Positions 1-5,201 of a stretch of DNA of 7,438 nucleotides are shown here, piece after piece. The stretch covers positions 1 through 7,438 of the forward strand of contig JBGPBY010000369.1 of assembly GCA_041481485.1 (NCBI GenBank). The letters are read 5' to 3'. A program made the position numbers and the translations under genes. The notes under the pieces were generated by a model. It had not been told where the DNA came from, made no database searches, and saw only the letters and a program-made list of their open reading frames with translations. Source of the DNA: JBGPBY01 sp041481485. Lineage in GTDB: Bacteria > Acidobacteriota > Terriglobia > 20CM-2-55-15. Position 1 is the stretch's first letter. Each line of letters opens with the position of its first letter.

Positions 1-741
1 ATGGGACCCTCCATGATCAGCAGCGAGAACGGCCTATTGCGAGGGAGCGTGCTAATGAACGTGCGCGGACGCGATGTTGGCCGCTTCGTGGATCAGGCGC
101 AGCGCGCCGTCGCCCGCGAGGTGAAAATGCCGCCCGGCTATTACATCGAGTGGAGCGGCCAGTACGAAAACCAGATCAGCGCCAAAAAGAGGCTGCAAAT
201 CGTAATTCCAGTCGTCCTCGTGATCATTTTTGTGCTGCTCTATATGACGTACAACTCGGTCCGGGAAGCACTACACGTCCTGCTGGCCGTGCCGTTTGCG
301 CTAACCGGGGGAGTCTTCCTGCTGAAGTTTCTTGGCTACAACTTCTCCGTGGCGGTCTGGGTTGGGTTCATCGCGCTCTTCGGAACAGCGGTTCAGACCG
401 GAGTCGTCATGGTGATCTACCTGGAAGAAGCCGTACGGCGGAAAATCGCCAAGACAGGTCCTTTGACTAAGGAAACTCTGCGGGAAGCGGTCATCGAGGG
501 GGCACTCTTGCGCCTGCGGCCAAAAATCATGACAGTCGCCACGGTCGTTGCCGGGTTGCTGCCGATCATGTGGTCCACACGAACGGGCGCTGAAGTCATG
601 AAGCCTCTTGCTACGCCAGTTCTTGGGGGAATGGTGAGTTCGCTGCTCCACGTGCTCATTGTCACACCGGTCATCTTCACGTGGTTACGTGAGGGTGAAC
701 TGCGGAAACATGCAGTTGCGTCGGAGCCGAAGGAATCATAA
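1..741 (+). CDS. cusA: CusA-like heavy-metal RND efflux pump, C-terminal part (5' end outside window)
   Basis: Inner-membrane proton-driven pump subunit that would export Cu(I)/Ag(I) through a membrane-fusion protein and an outer-membrane channel. Only the last 246 residues are visible, about a quarter of the usual 1,030-1,070; the ATG at base 1 is an internal methionine, because the segment starts in the periplasmic part (GPSM...SEN, then the RGRD-VGRFV stretch). It then shows the last five membrane helices (about residues 67-83, 91-108, 115-141, 174-190, 207-229). The TM10 region GFIALFGTAVQTGVVM and the RLRPKIMT loop match CusA more closely than CzcA. K175 corresponds to CusA K984 of the proton relay, while Q132 sits where E. 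coli CusA has E939. The end EPKES is followed by TAA. The copper assignment rests on this similarity and on the csoR/copper ATPase next to it. Family call is strong; exact substrate is inferred. Confidence 0.9.
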   Translation: MGPSMISSENGLLRGSVLMNVRGRDVGRFVDQAQRAVAREVKMPPGYYIEWSGQYENQISAKKRLQIVIPVVLVIIFVLLYMTYNSVREALHVLLAVPFALTGGVFLLKFLGYNFSVAVWVGFIALFGTAVQTGVVMVIYLEEAVRRKIAKTGPLTKETLREAVIEGALLRLRPKIMTVATVVAGLLPIMWSTRTGAEVMKPLATPVLGGMVSSLLHVLIVTPVIFTWLREGELRKHAVASEPKES

Positions 742-766
742 ACGCCAGTTCTTTGAATAATCACAT

Positions 767-795
767 TTGTACAATACCCCATACGGGTATATGGT
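767..795 (+). promoter_or_regulatory. Putative csoR-copper ATPase promoter
   Basis: A weak -35 candidate TTGTAC (767-772) and a good -10 candidate TATGGT (790-795) are separated by 17 bases. The spacer contains the CsoR-type palindrome, the layout expected for repression by blocking RNA polymerase. Transcription would be predicted to start about at base 802, which is the A of the csoR ATG, so the message may be leaderless. The -35 matches the consensus at only three of six positions, so the assignment depends on position more than on sequence. Confidence 0.45.
774..790 (+). promoter_or_regulatory. CsoR-type operator palindrome
   Basis: ATACCC (774-779) and GGGTAT (785-790) are a perfect 6-base inverted repeat around the spacer CATAC. 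This is the form of CsoR/RcnR-family operators: A/T-rich ends around a short C tract and a G tract. It lies 11 bases before csoR, so autoregulation and copper-responsive control of the downstream ATPase are inferred. A second, overlapping inverted repeat, CCATA (779-783) with TATGG (790-794), is nested in it. No other copy of this palindrome was noticed in the window. Confidence 0.8.
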
Positions 796-801
796 TTATT
801 C

Positions 802-1116
802 ATGAAAGCTAAAACTGCCAATGGGCCGTATGCCTTATCCGTTAATGTGGAGGCCAAAAACCAAACATTGCTGCGGTTGAAACGCGCCGAAGGTCAGATT
901 CGTGGAATTCAGAAAATGGTGGATGAAGAGCGTTATTGTCCCGACATCCTGACTCAGATGTCCGCAATACACGAATCCTTGCGCGCTGTAGAACGCATCC
1001 TGCTTCGAAACCATTTGCAACATTGCGCAACGGATGCCTTGCGTTCCGGCGACGACAAGAAGGCCACAAAGACATACGAAGAGCTCACCAATTTGTTCTA
1101 TCGGCATGCACGATGA
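802..1116 (+). CDS. csoR: Copper-sensing transcriptional repressor, CsoR family
   Basis: Cytosolic all-helical DNA-binding repressor that leaves its operator on binding Cu(I). The 104 residues contain the family core LLRLKRAEGQIRGIQKMV (about 23-40). The ligand set is Y45-C46, H71 and C75, in the same spacing as Cys36, His61 and Cys65 of Mycobacterium tuberculosis CsoR (25 and 4 residues apart). A Cys at the last position rather than His argues against an RcnR-type nickel/cobalt sensor, and there is no N-terminal His cluster. It follows a palindromic operator and precedes a copper ATPase by 10 bases. The ATG at 802 gives a typical length, but no Shine-Dalgarno is visible upstream; a GTG at 847 would shorten the protein by 15 residues and also lacks one. 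The family is secure, and Cu(I) as the ligand is very likely. Confidence 0.93.
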   Translation: MKAKTANGPYALSVNVEAKNQTLLRLKRAEGQIRGIQKMVDEERYCPDILTQMSAIHESLRAVERILLRNHLQHCATDALRSGDDKKATKTYEELTNLFYRHAR

Positions 1117-1118
1117 GC

Positions 1119-1123
1119 AGGGG
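1119..1123 (+). promoter_or_regulatory. Ribosome binding site deciding the ATPase start
   Basis: AGGGG lies three bases before the ATG at 1127, a tight spacing but the only purine-rich site near any candidate start. The in-frame ATGs at 1034 and 1106 lie inside csoR and have no such site. The protein from 1127 also begins right before the first recognisable domain (KDPVCGM), which supports this choice. Confidence 0.5.
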
Positions 1124-1126
1124 TCG

Positions 1127-3757
1127 ATGAGTACGAACATCAATGACAATGTGGTGAAAGATCCGGTGTGCGGGATGACAGTAGATCCGGCAGCCGGGAA
1201 ATCGACTGCGGAATATAACGGCAAGAATTACCACTTCTGCGGCCGTGGTTGTATGGAGAAATTCAAGGCGCAGCCGGAGAACTACGTCCGTCCACTCGTT
1301 CCACTCACGGGACTTGTAAATCTGAGTTCTTTAGAACCGAGCGGTTCAACGAATTCCGTTTCATCCGAAATAGATCCGGTCTGCAAGATGAATGTGCACC
1401 CGGAAAAAGCGGCCAGCAAGACCGAACATGATGGAACAACGTACTACTTCTGTGGCAAGCGCTGTCTGGAACGCTTTCAGGAGAATCCAAAATCATATCT
1501 GGCGCCTCGAAAGGAACCTGCCATTGTGGAAGAAGCCGAATCGTACGTCTGCCCAATGGATCCTGAAGTTGAAGCGTCTTTCCCAGGGCCTTGTCCGAAA
1601 TGCGGTATGGCGCTCGAACCCCTGATAGTTGCAGCGCCAAAGACGAAGACGGAATGGGTCTGTCCGATGCATCCGGAGATTGTGAGGACGGAACCGGGAG
1701 CGTGTCCGAAATGCGGAATGGCGCTAGAACCCCGCATTGTCGAAGAAAGTGAACCTGTGAATCCCGAACTCGTCGATATGACGCGGCGCTTTTGGACGGG
1801 TGCTGCGCTAACGGTGCCAGTTCTAATGATATCCATGTCGGATTGGATTCCGAGTTTCCACCAATACGCTATGACCGTTTGGGCGACGTGGCTTCAATTG
1901 ATCCTCTCGTCCCCAGTTGTTCTCATCGCGGGGTGGCCGTTGTTCCAACGGGGATGGAGATCGATCGTCAACCGCAGTCTGAACATGTTCACACTGATCG
2001 CGTTAGGAACGGGAACTGCCTACGTCTACAGCGCCATAGCAGCAATCACGCCCAGCATTTTCCCAGAATCGTTCCGCGATCATATGGGCCGCATCCCGGT
2101 CTATTTTGAAGCAGCGGCGGTGATTACAACTCTCGTGCTCCTGGGTCAGGTTATGGAATTGCGAGCTCGCAGCCGGACCAGCAGTGCTTTACGTGCGTTG
2201 CTGGGCCTCGCTCCCAAAGTAGCGCGTCTCGTTGCGGATGACGGTAGCGAGCGGGATATTCCTTTAGACCAGGTACACGTCGGAATGAAACTGCGTGTCA
2301 GACCTGGCGAAAAACTTCCGGTCGATGGCGTAGTCCTCGAGGGCCAAAGCTTCGTGGATGAATCCATGGTTTCCGGGGAACCGATACCCGTCGAGAAGTC
2401 CGTAGGCGATCCCGTGGTTGGTGGAACCATCAATGGAACCGGGTCGTTTTTGTTCCGCGCGGAACGTGTGGGCCGCGACACGCTGCTTTCACAAATTGTG
2501 CAGATGGTGAGTCAGGCACAGCGCAGCCGTGCCCCGATTCAACGCCTGGCTGATGTCGTTTCGTCCTATTTCGTACCCGCCGTTGTGGCCATAGCTGTGG
2601 CGACATTTATTGTGTGGGCGTTCGTCGGTCCGGAGCCGCGTTTCGGTTATGCACTTCTGAATGCGGTTGCGGTGCTCATCATCGCCTGTCCGTGTGCGTT
2701 GGGTCTGGCGACGCCCATGTCGATCATGGTGGGAGTGGGGCGTGGCGCGTCTGCTGGAGTTCTAATTAAAGATGCCCAAGCGCTTGAGATTCTGGAGAAG
2801 GTCGATACGCTGGCTCTCGATAAGACAGGGACCCTTACCGAAGGTAAGCCGAAGCTGACATCCGTTGTGCCTGCCGGTACTGTTGCGGAAGCGGATCTGC
2901 TCCGACTCGCAGCAAGCCTTGAGCGGGGCAGTGAGCATCCGCTGGCGTCGGCGATTGTCAGCGGCGCAGAAGGGCGCGGCATTCCTCTCAGCGTTGTATC
3001 AGGGTTTCGGTCCATAACCGGTAAAGGTGTCGTGGGTTTTGTCGAAGGCCGTGAGGTCGCCCTCGGCAACGCAGCTCTATTCGAAGAATTGACAATTGAA
3101 TCGGAGGGGCTGCGGCAGAAAGCCGAAGAATTGCGGAATGACGGTCAAACGGTAATGTTTGTTTCGATTGAGCGCAAGGCGGCGGGCCTGGTCAGCGTGT
3201 CCGATCCCATAAAAGCTTCATCGGCCGAAGCCATAGGGATGCTACGTGAACTGGGTCTTCGGATTGTCATGCTGACTGGCGACAGCCGCACGACCGCCGA
3301 AGCGGTGGCGCGCCAGCTTGGAATAGATGATGTTCGAGCCGAGGTATCGCCCGAGCACAAGATCGATGCCATTCGCGCACTTCAAAAAGAGGGACGGCTC
3401 GTCGCGATGGCCGGTGATGGGATCAATGACGCCCCAGCTCTCGCACAGGCCCAGGTTGGAATTGCAATGGGCACTGGGACGGATGTCGCTATGGAGAGTG
3501 CGGGAGTCACATTGGTGAAAGGCGATCTGCGTGCGATCGTTCGTGCACGAGGACTCAGTCGAATGACGATGCGGAACATCCGGCAGAACCTTTTTCTGGG
3601 TTTGGTTTACAACATGTTGGGCATTCCTGTTGCAGCGGGATTGCTTTACCCCTTCACCGGTCTCTTGCTCAGTCCGATGATTGCGAGCGCCGCAATGACA
3701 TTCAGTTCGGTTTCCGTGATTGGAAATGCGTTGCGGCTTCGGAGTGTCAAACTATGA
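1127..3757 (+). CDS. copA: Cu(I)-exporting P1B-1-type ATPase with two YHS and two CPMHPEI/CPKCGM N-terminal domains
   Basis: Inner-membrane pump that uses ATP to move Cu(I), probably also Ag(I), out of the cytoplasm; 876 residues. Domains in order: YHS 1 (about 12-53; C15, C38, C42), YHS 2 (83-124; C86, C109, C113), two heavy-metal-binding domains (140-165 with C142, C156, C159; 177-202 with C179, C193, C196), membrane helices from about 222, actuator loop with SGE at 416-418, CPC membrane metal site (C521, C523), phosphorylation site D565 in DKTGT, SEHP at 602-605, TGDS at 717-720 and GDGINDAP at 763-770. The last helices carry Y828-N829 with P834 and M857 with S860-S861, the P1B-1 Cu(I)/Ag(I) signature. 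No HMA domain (GMxCxxC) is present, which is the unusual point. Start at 1127 was chosen over the ATG at 1034, which lies inside csoR. Ten bases separate it from csoR, so co-transcription under the CsoR operator is expected. Confidence 0.93.
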   Translation: MSTNINDNVVKDPVCGMTVDPAAGKSTAEYNGKNYHFCGRGCMEKFKAQPENYVRPLVPLTGLVNLSSLEPSGSTNSVSSEIDPVCKMNVHPEKAASKTEHDGTTYYFCGKRCLERFQENPKSYLAPRKEPAIVEEAESYVCPMDPEVEASFPGPCPKCGMALEPLIVAAPKTKTEWVCPMHPEIVRTEPGACPKCGMALEPRIVEESEPVNPELVDMTRRFWTGAALTVPVLMISMSDWIPSFHQYAMTVWATWLQLILSSPVVLIAGWPLFQRGWRSIVNRSLNMFTLIALGTGTAYVYSAIAAITPSIFPESFRDHMGRIPVYFEAAAVITTLVLLGQVMELRARSRTSSALRALLGLAPKVARLVADDGSERDIPLDQVHVGMKLRVRPGEKLPVDGVVLEGQSFVDESMVSGEPIPVEKSVGDPVVGGTINGTGSFLFRAERVGRDTLLSQIVQMVSQAQRSRAPIQRLADVVSSYFVPAVVAIAVATFIVWAFVGPEPRFGYALLNAVAVLIIACPCALGLATPMSIMVGVGRGASAGVLIKDAQALEILEKVDTLALDKTGTLTEGKPKLTSVVPAGTVAEADLLRLAASLERGSEHPLASAIVSGAEGRGIPLSVVSGFRSITGKGVVGFVEGREVALGNAALFEELTIESEGLRQKAEELRNDGQTVMFVSIERKAAGLVSVSDPIKASSAEAIGMLRELGLRIVMLTGDSRTTAEAVARQLGIDDVRAEVSPEHKIDAIRALQKEGRLVAMAGDGINDAPALAQAQVGIAMGTGTDVAMESAGVTLVKGDLRAIVRARGLSRMTMRNIRQNLFLGLVYNMLGIPVAAGLLYPFTGLLLSPMIASAAMTFSSVSVIGNALRLRSVKL
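1547..1732 (+). repeat. Tandem duplication inside the ATPase N-terminal region (two HMBD units)
   Basis: Codons 141-165 (1547-1621) and 178-202 (1658-1732) encode the same 25-residue unit, offset by 111 bases. By direct comparison 54 of 75 bases agree, and the last 30 bases, encoding CPKCGMALEP, agree at 28. The first halves differ much more. The unit spans the metal-binding cysteines, so duplication of a metal-binding module, with the end kept alike by selection or gene conversion, is the simplest reading. Confidence 0.75.
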
Positions 3758-3981
3758 CCCAAGATCCACTAACCGAATGTTCAATTGGTCAGAGTCTTTA
3801 CAACAGCGGAAAGCCAAATGTGTTCCGGTAAGAATCTTCCGAAACTTGGGTTCAAGCACAACCGCGGAGACCGTTAGCCTTCAGGCGGCGGGAAGAATGT
3901 CACCTATAGCGTGGGGTACACTTTCAGACAGCGATACTTCACTGTTGGAACGATTACTTCTAAGAATGTCGATCACGGAGA
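3758..3981. other. Region between convergent genes, no confident gene; possible gene remnant
   Basis: These 224 bases separate the ATPase stop from the end of the minus-strand outer-membrane gene. An ATG at 3754 overlaps the ATPase stop (ATGA) and opens 25 codons (MTQDPLTEC...NVFR) ending in TAA at 3829-3831. In another frame, 3773-3985, two protein-like stretches are split by one TAG (3875-3877); the second contains GKNVTYSVGYTF. The motif AAGAAT recurs in this frame at 3830, 3893 and 3962, in steps of 63 and 69 bases, encoding GKN, GKN and SKN. I recognise no family. A frame this short with one stop is also plausible by chance. No strong hairpin followed by a T run was seen, so no terminator is called for either converging gene. 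Confidence 0.3.
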
Positions 3982-4734
3982 TTAGAACAGATGTGATATT
4001 CCAATTCCGAAGTAATGATCGGGGCCATGAACACCATTGTGAGGCAAGCCGACTCCGGCGTTAATATCAAATGCCGTCCGTTTGGCGAGGGTCCAGGCCA
4101 CACCGGTGGCAACATATTTTTGAACCGGTCCAGTCTGCTGGTGGTAAATATAAACTTCGGTAAAGACGCTCATATTCCCCTGCAACGTGACATTGATTGT
4201 CGAAACCGCGTAGGTATAGTTGTATCGTTGCCCGTTTTTCGTCGCGCGAGAATAACCGACATTTGTAGTCACGCCCACGAACTTTCTTAGCTTTAGATCG
4301 GAAATGAGAGTTGCGCCCGGCTGGAATGTGTGTTCGGCGACTCTGAGGGTCCCACTCGGAAGGACCGCGCTGGCGAGTACGCCGAATGAAGCTCTATCGC
4401 CAGATCTGAATCGGATTTTGCTTTCAACCAAAGTGTCGCTTGCTCCCGAAACCCGACCGACTGGACCGCTGACAACAATATACGACGGGACAGCAGCGCG
4501 CATTTCGATACGATCCGAAAGGCCGAAGCGAATAAGCACCTCACCGGCATGATAACCGGATGATTTGCCGTACCTCACACGACTGCTTCCACCTTCAAGC
4601 TGAATATGTCCGCCCGGAACGAGATCCGAGCTGCTGGAGAACCTCGGACGCTCGGGACTAACGGTATCGTTATCCTGACCGTAAGCAAGCGAACTCCATA
4701 TCAATACAATCGGCATGACTACGGTGAGTCTCAT
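3982..4734 (-). CDS. Predicted outer-membrane beta-barrel, Phenol_MetA_deg/'transporter' family
   Basis: A 250-residue exported protein. Residues 1-19 (MRLTVVMPIV...AYG) form a signal peptide with likely cleavage before QD. The mature start carries the family pattern SPERPRFSSSSDLVPGGHIQLEGG (about 26-49), then alternating strand-like segments such as LIRFGLSDRIEMRAAVP, the SDTLVESKIRF block near 99-109, and a C-terminal strand YFGIGISHLF ending in phenylalanine, typical of outer-membrane barrels. Known members are called 'transporter' or 'MetA-pathway of phenol degradation' proteins and their substrates are mostly unknown. The ATG at 4734 has AGG seven to nine bases upstream. It is last in the minus-strand group, 107 bases after the small exported protein, which suggests but does not prove a link to metal export. 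It is not a TolC/CusC-type channel: it is too short and lacks the coiled-coil character. Confidence 0.75.
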   Translation of the reverse strand: MRLTVVMPIVLIWSSLAYGQDNDTVSPERPRFSSSSDLVPGGHIQLEGGSSRVRYGKSSGYHAGEVLIRFGLSDRIEMRAAVPSYIVVSGPVGRVSGASDTLVESKIRFRSGDRASFGVLASAVLPSGTLRVAEHTFQPGATLISDLKLRKFVGVTTNVGYSRATKNGQRYNYTYAVSTINVTLQGNMSVFTEVYIYHQQTGPVQKYVATGVAWTLAKRTAFDINAGVGLPHNGVHGPDHYFGIGISHLF

Positions 4735-4841
4735 CGATGCCTGCCTCGGCTAGTGAGGATAGCGAAATATTCCTTCCCGCAGAATCGATTCATACTCAAA
4801 GATCGCTCTGCATGAACAAGCCGTAACCAGACGTCATGACA

Positions 4842-5156
4842 TTACTCAACAACGATCCATACCTTGCGGGCCAGCATGGGATTGTCCGGACGGACCTCGA
4901 TGCGCACTCGCGTGCCAATCTTCAGAGAATGCAGATCCGCATGGCGGTCTATCGCCATACGCTTGTATATGGTCGTCTTTTCGTAAGTCGTTTCTGCGTC
5001 CAGGAACACCGTTTGAGTTTTCAGCTTGTTAATCTTAATTTCGACCATCCCCGGCGCAACTTTTGTCAGAACTCCGGAGATGGCTTTCTCTTTGGCCTGA
5101 ACTGGAGCAACCACCGTCAGGATAATGATAGGAATGAGAACCATTCGTTTGAACAT
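4842..5156 (-). CDS. Small exported beta-rich protein, DUF5666-like, in metal efflux cluster
   Basis: A 104-residue protein with no recognised catalytic motif. Residues 1-21 (MFKRMVLIPI...PVQA) are a hydrophobic signal peptide with predicted cleavage after VQA, so it should act in the periplasm. The mature part is a run of short strand-like segments: AISGVLTKVAPGMVEIKI, TQTVFLDAETTYEK, then LKIGTRVRIEVRPDNPMLARKVWI. This resembles small OB-fold-like DUF5666 proteins often seen beside metal pumps in Acidobacteriota, from memory and not verified. No cysteine is present; M68, H72 and H76 fall in the less ordered loop and could bind metal, which is speculation. The start at 5156 was chosen over 5192 because GGAG lies 6 bases before it and the signal peptide begins there. 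It sits 45 bases after the RND gene, so it is probably in the same operon. It does not show the CusF metal site pattern. Confidence 0.75.
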   Translation of the reverse strand: MFKRMVLIPIIILTVVAPVQAKEKAISGVLTKVAPGMVEIKINKLKTQTVFLDAETTYEKTTIYKRMAIDRHADLHSLKIGTRVRIEVRPDNPMLARKVWIVVE

Positions 5157-5201
5157 AAAATCTCCGTCAGTTCCAGGGATAGAAACACCCATAACAAATC
5201 A

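Noticed and set aside
417..857. A minus-strand open frame of 146 codons across the end of cusA and the csoR operator
   Set aside because: It overlaps a clear RND gene and the operator, has no family resemblance, and is explained as a shadow of the plus-strand coding frame.
802..1116. RcnR-type nickel/cobalt or FrmR-type formaldehyde sensor
   Set aside because: The C46-H71-C75 set and copper ATPase context match CsoR; RcnR has His at the last position and an N-terminal His ligand, and FrmR lacks this triad.
1034..1126. Longer N-terminus for the copper ATPase starting at the ATG at 1034
   Set aside because: It lies within csoR in another frame, has no ribosome binding site, and adds 31 residues with no family match.
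3720..4064. A 114-codon plus-strand frame running from the ATPase end into the outer-membrane gene
   Set aside because: Both ends overlap well-supported genes, there is no ribosome binding site, and the sequence shows no domain-like features.
4833..4840. Palindrome GTCATGAC just after the small exported protein gene
   Set aside because: Eight bases is too short to be distinguished from chance, and it forms no terminator-like hairpin with a T run.
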